NCBI GenBank assembly: GCA_022826485.1
Contig: JAJDUU010000034.1
Location: forward strand, 40,371-104,370
DNA length: 64,000 nt
Direction of reading: 5' to 3'
From: Chloroflexota bacterium
Lineage (GTDB): Bacteria > Chloroflexota > UBA11872
The position numbers and the translations under genes were made by a program. Shown here piece by piece: positions 45,059 to 53,752 of this stretch (position 1 is its first letter; each line of letters opens with the position of its first letter). A model generated the notes under the pieces. It saw only the letters and a list, made by a program, of their open reading frames with translations. It had not been told where the DNA came from and did no database searches.

Positions 45059-46252
45059 CTACCGCCCCGAGCCGTCGCTGCCGCCTGAGTCGCGCCGGCG
45101 GCGTTTGCTCCGCTGAGCCTCTGCCCAACCCGACCGCTCGGCCGCGGCGAGCAGCTGGGCCATCAGGTCCGGATGCACGGCATAGCGCGTATTCCGTCCC
45201 TTCCCCGATCGCACGGCGGCGCCGCAGGACACCAAATGCGTCAGGTCCGCGTAGGCGGTGGATGCGGACGCACCGATCAGCCGCGCGTACATGGAGCTGG
45301 ACACGGAGCCCGTGTCGATGATGTACGTCAGGCCCAGCGTCTGCCGCTCGGTCAGATCTGTGCCGAACGTGTCCCGCCAGGCGTCCTGACGCCCCTTGAG
45401 AACCACGGCGAACTCTTCAAGCATGGTGGCGGCCGTGTTCAGGGCGTCGGTATGGAATGCGGCGAACGGCGTCACATCGACAGCCGTTTGGAAGTCCAGA
45501 CCGTGCGTGTCGCGGAGGGCTTGGTAGTAGCCGTCGCGGTTGCGCCAGAGCACCACATTCAGCGACACCATGCCCTCCGCCGACCATCCCGCCTGGTGCA
45601 GGATCATGTCGGCGACGAGACGGGCCGTCCGACCGTTCCCGTCCTCGAACGGGTGGATCGACACCAGGCCGGCGTGCGCCAGCGCCGCGATGATCGGCGG
45701 GGGATAGCATCCCTCGGCCGTCCATCGCTGGATGTGGGCGACCAGCCGGTCCATCAGGTCCGGGATCCAGGTCGGCGGCGGCGGCCGGTAGCGAATCTCG
45801 CGCGACTCTGGGTCCACGATCAGGCTGGGTCCGGTGCGGTACTGCCCCCGGCGCCGTGACATCTCCTCCGGCAGGTCCTTGAGGATCAGCGAGTTCATGG
45901 CGCGCAGCAGTCCCTGGTCAATCCGCACCGTCGCGTCCGCCGCCAGTTGCTCCATCAGCCCATAGGCGTCCTGCAGGTTCGTCAGCTCGCGCTCTTCGTG
46001 ACGGGCCGGCTCGGCCTCGCCCGAAAACACGACCCGGGCCTCCTCGTAGCCGAGGGGGTTGCCCTCCACCTTCGCCGAGGCGAGCGTGCTCAAATAGCGC
46101 GCGCGCTCGCGGAAATAGGGTTCGTAGCCGCCGGGGATCAGGGTGCGGACGACGTAGAGTCGCCGGTAGAGAAACTCCGTGTCGATATCGCTGGTATCCA
46201 CCGTGAGCTTGAATTCCATACCTTCGACCAATGGATTACTCCCTTGCTCCAT
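45059..46252 (-). CDS. Fic family protein inserted in phage cluster
   Basis: A 397-residue Fic protein. The inhibitory-helix motif is ASAKVEGNPL (S-x3-E-G-N), the active loop HPFEDGNGRTAR. The C-terminal part (GLTYIIDTGSVSSSMYARL, ASASTAYADLTHLVSCGAAV) looks like a winged helix. I start at ATG 46252 (MEQGSNPLVEG): a -10-like TATCTT lies directly before it, suggesting a leaderless transcript. An inverted repeat ATTCCCT-N7-AGGGATT lies at about 46265-46285. It is convergent with the terminase gene, so it looks like cargo. Confidence 0.9.
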   Translation of the reverse strand: MEQGSNPLVEGMEFKLTVDTSDIDTEFLYRRLYVVRTLIPGGYEPYFRERARYLSTLASAKVEGNPLGYEEARVVFSGEAEPARHEERELTNLQDAYGLMEQLAADATVRIDQGLLRAMNSLILKDLPEEMSRRRGQYRTGPSLIVDPESREIRYRPPPPTWIPDLMDRLVAHIQRWTAEGCYPPPIIAALAHAGLVSIHPFEDGNGRTARLVADMILHQAGWSAEGMVSLNVVLWRNRDGYYQALRDTHGLDFQTAVDVTPFAAFHTDALNTAATMLEEFAVVLKGRQDAWRDTFGTDLTERQTLGLTYIIDTGSVSSSMYARLIGASASTAYADLTHLVSCGAAVRSGKGRNTRYAVHPDLMAQLLAAAERSGWAEAQRSKRRRRDSGGSDGSGR

Positions 46253-46263
46253 AAAGATAATTC

Positions 46264-46290
46264 TATGAATCCCTCGGGTCAAGGGAATAA
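46264..46290 (-). promoter_or_regulatory. Fic promoter region with inverted repeat
   Basis: On the minus strand TTGACC is followed after 17 bp by TATCTT, and ATG follows at once. ATTCCCT and AGGGATT flank the -35 as an imperfect inverted repeat (6 of 7). This fits autoregulation by the winged-helix end of the Fic protein. Confidence 0.45.
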
Positions 46291-46355
46291 TCTCTTACCT
46301 CAATGCGATTAGGCCCTCGTCAACGGCGTCCGATCTCAGGTCCGCTGCTGCGTCC

Positions 46356-47810
46356 CTACAAAAACTGCTCCGGTGCGCGGGTGAAGTTGATCTTGGGTCC
46401 GGCGGCGCGCAGGGCTTCCTCGCCGCCGTTGCGCTCGATCAGCCGGCGCTGGGCGGCCTTGGCCTCGGCCTCGACGGCCTCGGGGTCGACGATCGTCCGC
46501 AGCCGCGCCTCGAACCCTGCCAGACGAGCGGCGTGTGCCGGATCGCCCGCCAGGTCCTGACGCTCTTCCGAGTCGTTCGCAAGGTCGAAGAGCTGCGGCG
46601 GAAAGCCGTGGTAGTGCACGTACTTCCACCGCTCATCGCGCAGCATGAACGCGCCCGACACCGAGCCGCTGGCGTGATATTCGGCGAACGTCGTGCGCGA
46701 TGCCGGTCCCTCGCCGCGCGCCAGCGGCCAGAGCGACGTGCCGGGCAGGTCCGCGTCGGCGGATTCGAGCGGCACGCCGACGCCCTCGCAGATGGTGGGA
46801 AAGGCGTCCACCAGCGAGACGCTCACGTCGCGCACCGCGCCGGCCGGCACGTCGGGACCGGCCAGGATCAGCGGCACGGCCACGGCGCTGTCATACATCA
46901 CGCTCTTGCCCCAGAGTCCATAGTCGCCCAGGGTCTCGCCGTGGTCGCTGGTGTAGATCACGCGCGTGTGGTCGTCGAGGCCGCACGCATCCAGCGCGCC
47001 CAGCACACGCCCAATCTGACGGTCGAGATAGGTGCACATGCCCAGATAGGCGGCAATCGCGCGGCGCGTGGGCTCCTCTCCCGGAAAGTCCTCGGGTGTG
47101 AATATCCGCGCCTCGCGGAAAGCCGACACATGCGGGTGATCCGGCCACTCGGCGGGCTGCCACTGGATCGGCAGCGGCACCTCGTCCAGCGGGTAGCGCG
47201 CGAAGTCGGCCGGCGGCGCGATCAGGGGAAAGTGCGGGAGCGTGAAGGAGACGAAAAGACACCACGGCTCGGAGTGCTGTCCGGCCTCGTCGCGCAGCCA
47301 GGCGCAGGCTTCGTCGGCGATGGTGGCGTCGTAGCGCAGATATTCCGAATCGCCCGGGCCGGCGGCGTGAACGTTCTCGAGCTGGCGTCGCGCGCGTGGC
47401 ATGTCCCAGCGGATCGAGCCGAACGCGTCGCCGCGCTCGTGCATCACGTGCATGGACAGGCGCTGGTCCGGCAAGCCGATGTCGTCGCGCGTGTTGCGGT
47501 AGTGCAGCTTGCCGATGGTGGTGACCTGATGACCGTGGGCGGCGAGTCGGTGGCCCCAGCTAGGGGCCGCGTCGCCGGTGTAGGGCATGGCGTTGTCCCA
47601 GGCGCCGATCTGGTGGCCGTAGCGCCCGGTGAGAAAGCTCGCCCGCGACGGCACGCAGATGGGAATGTTGCATGAGGCGTTGGTGAAGCGCGTGCCGCGG
47701 GCCGCCAGCGCGTCGAGATGCGGCGTCTGCACCAGCGGATGCCCGGCGCAGCCCAGCACGCGCGCATTGTGCTCGTCAGACATGATGACGAGCAGGTTGG
47801 GGGGTTGCAT
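46356..47810 (-). CDS. type I sulfatase
   Basis: A 484-residue arylsulfatase/choline-sulfatase-like hydrolase. The N-terminal metal site is LLVIMSDEHNARVLGCAGH. CVPSRASFLTGRYGHQ carries the Cys that is converted to formylglycine. YTSDHGETLGDYGLWGKS contains the second metal Asp/His. The Cys-type site needs an FGE maturase, which is not in this window. No signal peptide is visible, so cytosolic. It lies inside the phage-like cluster on the opposite strand, probably cargo that came in with the Fic gene or separately. Confidence 0.92.
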   Translation of the reverse strand: MQPPNLLVIMSDEHNARVLGCAGHPLVQTPHLDALAARGTRFTNASCNIPICVPSRASFLTGRYGHQIGAWDNAMPYTGDAAPSWGHRLAAHGHQVTTIGKLHYRNTRDDIGLPDQRLSMHVMHERGDAFGSIRWDMPRARRQLENVHAAGPGDSEYLRYDATIADEACAWLRDEAGQHSEPWCLFVSFTLPHFPLIAPPADFARYPLDEVPLPIQWQPAEWPDHPHVSAFREARIFTPEDFPGEEPTRRAIAAYLGMCTYLDRQIGRVLGALDACGLDDHTRVIYTSDHGETLGDYGLWGKSVMYDSAVAVPLILAGPDVPAGAVRDVSVSLVDAFPTICEGVGVPLESADADLPGTSLWPLARGEGPASRTTFAEYHASGSVSGAFMLRDERWKYVHYHGFPPQLFDLANDSEERQDLAGDPAHAARLAGFEARLRTIVDPEAVEAEAKAAQRRLIERNGGEEALRAAGPKINFTRAPEQFL

Positions 47811-47896
47811 TGGTGGTCCGCGGGGCGCCAGCTAGCGGCCCGCCCCGGCTGGGCCACCGGCTGACGGCCGGACCACTTGGCTCACTTCACCTGTGA

Positions 47897-48100
47897 TCAC
47901 GGGCGGCCCTCGTCGCGCAGGTCGCGCAGCGTCGCCTCGCTGACGTCCAGCGGGCCCAGATCCCGATGCCGGCGACGAATCCGCGCCAGCAGGGCTTCCA
48001 CGGCGTCCGCGCCCGGACGCACGGAGGCCGTCAAGCGCGCCAACCTCTCGCGATTCAAGCTGCGATTGTTGCGCCCCGCTGCCTTCAGCTGGTGTTGCAT
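47897..48100 (-). CDS. antitoxin-like short protein, possibly a remnant
   Basis: A 67-residue frame starting MQHQLKAAGRNN and ending LLARIRRRHRDLGPLDVSEATLRDLRDEGRP in two parts; the final stretch, a short helix then LxDEGRP, is like the C-terminus of Phd/VapB antitoxins that pair with PIN toxins. The usual N-terminal DNA-binding part is missing or unrecognisable, and no PIN gene is next to it. It may be a truncated antitoxin. Low confidence. Confidence 0.35.
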   Translation of the reverse strand: MQHQLKAAGRNNRSLNRERLARLTASVRPGADAVEALLARIRRRHRDLGPLDVSEATLRDLRDEGRP

Positions 48101-48236
48101 GTCGCCTCGAGTTTCCACAACGACTCCTGCCCGAAGGTGCTTTCCCGACACAGATTCCAACGCAACATCGTAACCAGCAGCACCCTTCCGGTGGACGGCA
48201 CCTAGACTAACGTCAGCCCTCGACGCGTCGGCCCCC

Positions 48237-48517
48237 TCCGTCATTCCGGCGGAGCCTGTCCCCGCGCAGGCGGGGAGCCGGAATCCAGTCCTCTCCGTCA
48301 CTCCCGCCTCCTCCGCCATTCTGGCGGAGGCCGGAATCCAGTCCGGTCGAACCTGGAGGCCGGCTGGATGCCTGGCGATGAGCCAGATCTGTCCTCGATA
48401 CGGGACCGAACCCATGCTGGCGCGACTTGTATGACGAGGTTGTGTAGGCGACAGCGTGGATGCCTGCGCCGATGCGGTTCGGACGACTGGACCCCGGCCT
48501 TCGCCGGGGTGACGGAG
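48237..48517. repeat. REP cluster with composite (nested) hairpin
   Basis: Composite REP at 48239-48285: outer arms CATTCCGGC / GCCGGAATCC enclose the inner hairpin CCCCGC-GCAG-GCGGGG, which is uninterrupted here. It is followed by a simple REP near 48311-48345 and a reverse GGACCCCGGC-CTTC-GCCGGGGTGACG at 48488-48515. Confidence 0.8.
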
Positions 48518-48623
48518 GGTGGGAGCGTGGTCTCCGACTGAGGGCGGAATTGCGGCCTGCACCCTCGCCCGCCATCGCTAGCCACTGACCATCAGCGCTT
48601 AGCCTGGCACGTCCGTACTCCAT

Positions 48624-48652
48624 TTGCATACGTTACTTGAGTAACGTAGAGT
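48624..48652 (+). promoter_or_regulatory. capsid-operon promoter with GTTAC-N4-GTAAC operator
   Basis: TTGCAT (48624-48629), 17-bp spacer, TAGAGT (48647-48652). The spacer contains GTTAC-TTGA-GTAAC (48632-48645), extended to CGTTACT/AGTAACG. It is the same operator arrangement as at 41720. It would drive the capsid and tail genes separately from the portal-terminase genes. The leader to the capsid ATG is about 370 nt, GC-rich, with no gene I can support. Confidence 0.65.
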
Positions 48653-49023
48653 TCTCTATGTAAGCACTCGCGGGGATGCGCTCGGCGCTCCGGACCCGGA
48701 GCGGCCCGGGTGGGTCCCGTGGGTGTGCGCCACGGTCGGCGCTCGGCGTCGCCGGGCCGGCTCGCAGGCGGCGGACGCACCTCGCAAGGTGGATGGACGC
48801 CCGTGCGGACCGGCGCCGGCGCGCCCGCGTCCCGATCGGCAGGCGCCATGCGCTTCCGCGCGGCTGGAAGGCGACCGGCCGGCGGCATCACCGGCAGGAG
48901 TCCGGCCCGGTGCCCCGGCCGTCGCCTTCGGGACGCCCCGCACCGAAGGGGCTGTCTCCGTCACCCGCGCGGCGAGCCTTCATCACTCCCACGACGCCCG
49001 CTTGGGGCGTGAAAGGAGAGTCC

Positions 49024-49878
49024 ATGGCGATTACGACGGGCGCCTCGATTGGGGACGTCGTCGACACGGTGATCGCCGAAGCGCGCCGGACGCAGATGCA
49101 CCGCACGGTGATGGAGCCGCTGGTGCGCACCTACCGCGTGAGCCGCGGCGCCGGCGACACGCTGGAGATTCCCAAGTTCGGCACGGTCACGGCCGGCGCT
49201 CTCACCGAGGGCGTGGACATGACCAATCCGCAGACGCTGGCGACCACCAAGGTCACCATCACGCCGGCCGAGGTCGGCGCGCAGATCGTGATCACGGATC
49301 GAGCGCTGCGCACGGCGCGCGAGGACATGGCGCGCGCCGCCGGCCGCGTGCTCGGCGACGCGGTGGCCAAGAAGCTGGACGCGGACCTGCTCGGGCTGCT
49401 GGACGGCTTCGGCGCCTCGCTGGGCGGGGCCGGCGAGTCCATCACCATGGGGCATCTGCGCGCGGCGGTGTCGCGGCTGCACGCGGCCGCCGAGCCGGCG
49501 CCCATGCCCTACTACGGCGTGCTGCATCCCTACCAGGCCCACGACCTGGCGGAGGACATCTCGCCCATCGGCACCTACCCGGTGCCCAGCGGCATCTCGC
49601 AGACGGTGCTCGAGAACCACTGGGTCGGGCGGGCCTTCGGGGTCGATCTGTTCCAGGCCGGCAACCTGCCGGTGGACAACGCCGACGACGCTAAGGGCGG
49701 GGTGTTCTCCCGCGAGGCGCTGGTCCTGGTGATCTTCAAGGACTGGGCGGTGGAGCGTCAGCGCGACGCCTCGCTGCGCGCCTGGGAGCTCAACGTCGTG
49801 GCCGACTACGGCTACGCGGAGTACCAGGACGCCTGGGGCGTGGAGATGTACTTCGACGCCGCGGCGCCCAGCAGCTAG
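49024..49878 (+). CDS. phage major capsid-like protein
   Basis: A 284-residue protein, HK97-fold-like in pattern. An N-terminal arm (SIGDVVDTVIAEARRTQMHR) is followed by an extended loop (GDTLEIPKFGTVTAGALTEG), a helix-rich core (DAVAKKLDADLLGLLDGF), YYGVLHPYQAHDLAEDI and a C-terminal LVIFKDWAVERQRDASLRAWELN, as in capsid proteins that bury DNA-facing strands. ATG 49024 has AAGGAGAG just upstream. The frame is open 116 codons further up, but that part is Arg/Pro-rich and unlike protein. No separate scaffold or protease gene is seen. Confidence 0.75.
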   Translation: MAITTGASIGDVVDTVIAEARRTQMHRTVMEPLVRTYRVSRGAGDTLEIPKFGTVTAGALTEGVDMTNPQTLATTKVTITPAEVGAQIVITDRALRTAREDMARAAGRVLGDAVAKKLDADLLGLLDGFGASLGGAGESITMGHLRAAVSRLHAAAEPAPMPYYGVLHPYQAHDLAEDISPIGTYPVPSGISQTVLENHWVGRAFGVDLFQAGNLPVDNADDAKGGVFSREALVLVIFKDWAVERQRDASLRAWELNVVADYGYAEYQDAWGVEMYFDAAAPSS

Positions 49879-49927
49879 GCGGCGGGGCCGCGGCCGAGAT
49901 CGCATGCAACGAGTTCGGCGCGGAGTG

Positions 49928-49949
49928 GGGGCGGTTCGCGAACCGCCCC
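49928..49949. repeat. perfect 22-nt palindrome
   Basis: GGGGCGGTTCGCGAACCGCCCC, fully self-complementary, 50 bp after the capsid stop. It may be a transcript-stabilising hairpin or a terminator. A partial version, GGGGCGGTGCGCGAACCGCC, lies at about 59097-59116. Confidence 0.6.
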
Positions 49950-50085
49950 TGCCCCCGGGCCCTTCGGGCCTGTCATCCGAGGGCCGTGAGGCATCCAGAG
50001 TGCCGGTTCTCCCGGCTCGGGGTGAGCGATACGCAACCCCTCGCTGCGCGCGGAATGGCTGGTGGGCGTCCGCCGTGGTCCGGCC

Positions 50086-50115
50086 CCCTCTCCCCGCCGG
50101 GGGAGAGGGGGCCGA
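50086..50115. repeat. GAGAGGGG hairpin repeat
   Basis: CCCCCTCTCCCC-GCC-GGGGGAGAGGGGG hairpin directly upstream of the small gene at 50134. Same family as 18287 and 27420. Confidence 0.5.
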
Positions 50116-50133
50116 TTGTGAAAGGAAACGTGA

Positions 50134-50361
50134 ATGTCTGGACCGATCATCTGGATTCCGCGGGAGCGCCGGGCGCGGCTGGTGCACCGGTTTCGCGGCG
50201 CGACGCCGCATTCGCCGGTGGTGGTGCTGAGCCCCGATGCAAGCGAGGCCGCCGACGCGGCCGAGGCGGCGTTGGAAGGCCAGCGCCGGCGGCTGGCGGA
50301 TCGCGGCAGCGCCTTCAGCGAGCGGCTCGACGCGCAGCGACCGCAATGGCGCGACGCGTGA
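50134..50361 (+). CDS. small phage-cluster protein (75 aa)
   Basis: MSGPIIWIPRERRARLVHRF, then an Ala/Glu/Arg-rich helix (DASEAADAAEAALEGQRRRL). ATG 50134 follows GAAAGGAAACGTGA, a fair binding site. The position, between capsid and adaptor, would fit a small head decoration or completion protein. No family recognised. Confidence 0.55.
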   Translation: MSGPIIWIPRERRARLVHRFRGATPHSPVVVLSPDASEAADAAEAALEGQRRRLADRGSAFSERLDAQRPQWRDA

Positions 50362-50397
50362 GGAGACCCTCGCGCAACCTCACAGCGATCAATTCCC

Positions 50398-50513
50398 CGT
50401 CCGTCATTCCGGCGAAGGCCGGAATCCAGTCCGGGTCCCGGGCGCGCCGCGCGAACCCGGCCCCCGGCCCCGTACTCGATACGGGGCCGGCGCTTCGCCG
50501 GGGTGACGCCGAG
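50398..50513. repeat. REP cluster
   Basis: Simple REP CGTCATTCCGGC-GAAG-GCCGGAATCC, then a second palindrome CCCCGTACTCGATACGGGG (50468-50486) and a reverse-type end CTTCGCCGGGGTGACG. At 50361 a GGAGACCCTCGCGCAAC sequence resembles the REP-loop element's left end but has no hairpin arm before it. Confidence 0.65.
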
Positions 50514-50563
50514 TCGCCGAACCGTCGCGCCAACCGTTCTCGGCGCCTGACTCGAGGTCCCTC

Positions 50564-51385
50564 GTGAGCGTCACGCGAGCGGAGCTGCGGCGGGCCGTTG
50601 CGGCGCCGATGATGCGCACCGTCATCGGCGTGGCCGGCGGCGGGTCCACCGTGGCGCTGGCCGATCCGGCGGAGCTGCAAGACTCCGGCGCCTCCGACGA
50701 CCTGTGGACCGGCGCCTGGCTCCACATCACCGCCGGCGCCAACGCGGGCGAGGTGCGGCGCGTAACGGCGTACGACCCGGCGTCGGGATCGGTCACGGTG
50801 AACCGGCCGTTCGCGCGTCCCGTCGACACCACGTCCGAGTACGAGCTGCTGCGCCTGCTTGGGCCGGCGGAGTTGCATCTGGCCATCGACGACACGCTGG
50901 CGCGCTGCTGGCGCCGAACGCTGGCCGAGTTGACGTCGGTCGCCGACGGCCGGCGGCGGTGCCCGCTGCCGGCCTGGGTCACGCGACGCCAGCAGGTGGT
51001 GGAGGTCTGGGAGCGCCGTGGCGCACCGCCGCGAGGCGAGCACCTGCGCGCCGTGGATTGGTGGCGGCTCACGCGCGGCGCTCCCGGGCACGAATCGCCG
51101 TTCTGGATCGAGCTTGATCACGCGCCGGGCGGCGCGCTGCTCGTCGAGGGGCTGCGTCCCTACGAGGCTCTCGCCGCCGACCAGAGCGTCACCGACGCCC
51201 CGGCGGACTGGGTGACGGCGGGCGCGCTGGCGTACGCCTATCGGCGCTTGCGCCGCGATGCCCCGGCGGACGACGCGGACCGCTACGCCGCGCTGCAGTA
51301 CGAGGCCGCGCGTGAGTTTCAGCGGCTGTCGCGGCTCTACCAACCTCGGGCCGTGCGGCGCGTCCAGCTCGGGGAGCGGCTCTAG
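50564..51385 (+). CDS. phage head-tail adaptor-like structural protein
   Basis: A 273-residue protein from GTG 50564. N-terminal beta region (DLWTGAWLHITAGANAGEV, RRVTAYDPASGSVTVNRPF) and a C-terminal helical part (DWVTAGALAYAYRRLRRDA, YAALQYEAAREFQRLSRLY). The repeated Tyr/Ala helices resemble adaptor or connector proteins of phages. The stop directly precedes the ATG of the next gene with no gap. Assignment rests mainly on its position. Confidence 0.55.
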   Translation: MSVTRAELRRAVAAPMMRTVIGVAGGGSTVALADPAELQDSGASDDLWTGAWLHITAGANAGEVRRVTAYDPASGSVTVNRPFARPVDTTSEYELLRLLGPAELHLAIDDTLARCWRRTLAELTSVADGRRRCPLPAWVTRRQQVVEVWERRGAPPRGEHLRAVDWWRLTRGAPGHESPFWIELDHAPGGALLVEGLRPYEALAADQSVTDAPADWVTAGALAYAYRRLRRDAPADDADRYAALQYEAAREFQRLSRLYQPRAVRRVQLGERL

Positions 51386-53743
51386 ATGCCCGGGTCGCGG
51401 CGGTCGCCCTTCCCCTTCGACTGCGTGCTGCATGGGTCGGGCCTGATGCTGACCGACGACGGCGGCGCGGCGTGGCGCGAGCGTCGCCTGGAAGCCCTGC
51501 CGCCGCCGATCGCGGGGCCCGCGCGAGCCTACGCCCAGTTTCCGCCCGAGCATGAGGCCGCCTGGACCAACGACGATCTGACGGGCGGATACGGCGCCAG
51601 CACGGCCCCCGCGGAGAGCGGACGGCGATACGCGCACGGTTTCGTCGACGCGCGCATTCCCAACCAGATCATCCTGCCGCCGGCGGTGGCGGAGGCGCGC
51701 ACACGCGCGAGTGGCACGGTGCGCGGCCATTTCGAGCTGAACGGCGTGCTCTATGCGCTGATCGGCTCGGCGGTCTACCGCTCGACCGACGGCGCCCGCT
51801 GGACGCTTGCCCACAGGTTTGGTGACGGCGTCGAGGCGGTATCGGCGGCCGTGTTCCAGGGGGAGGCGGCGGTTCCCCACGCGTTCGTCGCGGTCGGCAG
51901 CGGGCCCGGCGACGGCCCCTATTGGACCTTCGACGGCGAAGCCTGGACCGAGCATCCGGGTGAACTGGCCGCGCCGATTGCGGTGCTGGCGACGGGCGAC
52001 GGCGGCGCGACCTACACGGACCACACGGCGGCGGTGGCGGGAGTCGATCCCGTGGCCCCCGGCGAGGTGCGCCTGCTCGGCACGACGGCCAGCGGCGATT
52101 GGCTGCTCGTGGGCGCCGACGCGCCGTTCGCTGGCCTGCGGCTGGACCCGCGCAACCGCGTCAACCGTCGCGCGGCGGCGCTCGCGGTCGAGTTTTGGTC
52201 GGGCGCGTCCTGGACGGCCGTGAGCGATCTGGCCGACGGCGCCAGCGTTTCGGGCGCCGCGCTGGGACGCGCGGGCGAGGTCTCGTTCACCGAACCGGCC
52301 GCATGGCGCCCCGCGCGCATCGGCGGCGTTCGGGCGTATTGGGTGCGGTTTTCGGCGACCTCCGTGCTGGACTCCGGCGCGCGGCTGCACAGCATTGCCG
52401 CGCGCCAGCCGCGCAAGGCCGACCGGTTCCTGGTGGTCGGGCATGAGCTGCTGCGGGCGTCCTCCGAAACGAGATCGCCCCGGCTCTCCCGATCGACGGA
52501 CGGCGGACCCGTCGCGACCTGGACCCCCGGCCAGCCGGTGGGCGACGGCGCGCAGCCGGTCACGGACTTGCACGCGCTGGGCGGCGCGCCCTACGCGGTC
52601 AAGTCGGACGGGCTGTTTCGAGCGCCTCGATCCGGCGCGGCGGAGCCTGTGCGGCCGCGGCCGCATCCGTCCGGATCGCCCGAGCTCGATGACGGTGGGG
52701 GAGGCGCCGAGTGGCGCGGAGCGCTCTGGCTGCCGTTCCGGTCCGGGCTGTATCGCTTCACGCCAGGCGCGTTCGAGCCGGTTGGTCCGGAAACGCTGCC
52801 GGACAACGACTCGCCGGCGCGCGGACGCATCACGGCCTGCGCCGGCGACGCCTATTTCCTGTACGCCGCGCTGCGCAGCGAGCAGGGCGTGACCTACCTG
52901 ATGTGCCACGACGCCGAACGCGGCGCCTGGCATCCGCTGGCCGACCTGGGTCGCCGCGAGTGCCGCCACATGTGGGTCTCGGACATTCCGGGTCCCAACC
53001 CGCGGCTGTACCTCGGGCTGGACGGCGACATTGGCGTAGTCGTCCTGCCGCGGCACACCGCCAACCCGTTGCACGACCCGGAGTGCCGCTTCGCCGCGTC
53101 GGGCGAGCTGCGGCTGGCGCGTTTCCACGGCAGCCCCGCGGCCCGGCGCACGGCGTTCCTGGGACTCGTCCTCGACGGCGCGCGCCTGGGGCCGGCGGCC
53201 TATGTCGACGCCGCCTACCGGCTGGATGGACAGGGGGCGTATGCGCCGCTGGGTCGATTCGCCACCACCTCGGGCCAGCGGGTGGACTTCGGCTCGGCAG
53301 TGGCCGGGACCTCGATCGACCTGCGCCTGCGGCTCACGTCGCGGAGCGACCGGGACACGCCGGTGATTCGGGCCGTCACGCTGGCCTACGCGCCGCGCAC
53401 CGGCTTCCGGCGGGTCTTCGACTTCCGCGTGCGGCTGGCCGACCGGCTCTCGCTGCGAGACGGAGGTCGGGACCGTCGGACGGCGCGTGACATCAAGCGG
53501 GCGCTCATTGACGCGGCGGCCTCGGAGCTGCCGGTGATGCTCACCACCCCCGACGGCGAGGCGCTGGAGGTGCTGGTGCGCGAGGCCGAGGTCCGCGCGA
53601 CGGGCCGGCCGCTCACCTGGGCCATGCACGTATCCGCGACCGAATACCGGCCGACCGCCGCCCATGGCCGGCACCGCCGGCTGGCCACCTACCGCCACGA
53701 CCACCTGGCGGCCTATGTCCATCGCCAGATCTCCCAGTTCTAA
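51386..53743 (+). CDS. large phage tail-type protein with propeller-like repeats
   Basis: A 785-residue protein. Several segments resemble beta-propeller blades (GTVRGHFELNGVLYALIG, SAVYRSTDGARWTLAHRF, GDGPYWTFDGEAWTEH, ALWLPFRSGLYRFTPG, ITACAGDAYFLYAAL). The C-terminal 150 residues (VIRAVTLAYAPRTGFRRVF, MLTTPDGEALEVLVREAEV) look like a baseplate or distal tail domain. It is the biggest protein of the cluster and the likely tail hub or tip. No tape-measure protein is found, so a short tail is plausible. Confidence 0.6.
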   Translation: MPGSRRSPFPFDCVLHGSGLMLTDDGGAAWRERRLEALPPPIAGPARAYAQFPPEHEAAWTNDDLTGGYGASTAPAESGRRYAHGFVDARIPNQIILPPAVAEARTRASGTVRGHFELNGVLYALIGSAVYRSTDGARWTLAHRFGDGVEAVSAAVFQGEAAVPHAFVAVGSGPGDGPYWTFDGEAWTEHPGELAAPIAVLATGDGGATYTDHTAAVAGVDPVAPGEVRLLGTTASGDWLLVGADAPFAGLRLDPRNRVNRRAAALAVEFWSGASWTAVSDLADGASVSGAALGRAGEVSFTEPAAWRPARIGGVRAYWVRFSATSVLDSGARLHSIAARQPRKADRFLVVGHELLRASSETRSPRLSRSTDGGPVATWTPGQPVGDGAQPVTDLHALGGAPYAVKSDGLFRAPRSGAAEPVRPRPHPSGSPELDDGGGGAEWRGALWLPFRSGLYRFTPGAFEPVGPETLPDNDSPARGRITACAGDAYFLYAALRSEQGVTYLMCHDAERGAWHPLADLGRRECRHMWVSDIPGPNPRLYLGLDGDIGVVVLPRHTANPLHDPECRFAASGELRLARFHGSPAARRTAFLGLVLDGARLGPAAYVDAAYRLDGQGAYAPLGRFATTSGQRVDFGSAVAGTSIDLRLRLTSRSDRDTPVIRAVTLAYAPRTGFRRVFDFRVRLADRLSLRDGGRDRRTARDIKRALIDAAASELPVMLTTPDGEALEVLVREAEVRATGRPLTWAMHVSATEYRPTAAHGRHRRLATYRHDHLAAYVHRQISQF

Positions 53744-53752
53744 GGAGGACCA

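Noticed and set aside
47897..48562. A 221-residue minus-strand protein
   Set aside because: The first 130 residues are translation of REP repeats; only the last 67 residues have any antitoxin-like character.
48676..49023. N-terminal extension of the capsid protein or a scaffold gene
   Set aside because: The frame is open but Arg/Pro/Gly-rich; a strong AAGGAGAG site directly precedes ATG 49024.
50341..50400. Sixth copy of the REP-loop element at 50361
   Set aside because: The GGAGACCCTCGCG start is similar, but no hairpin arm or loop precedes it and no right end is found.
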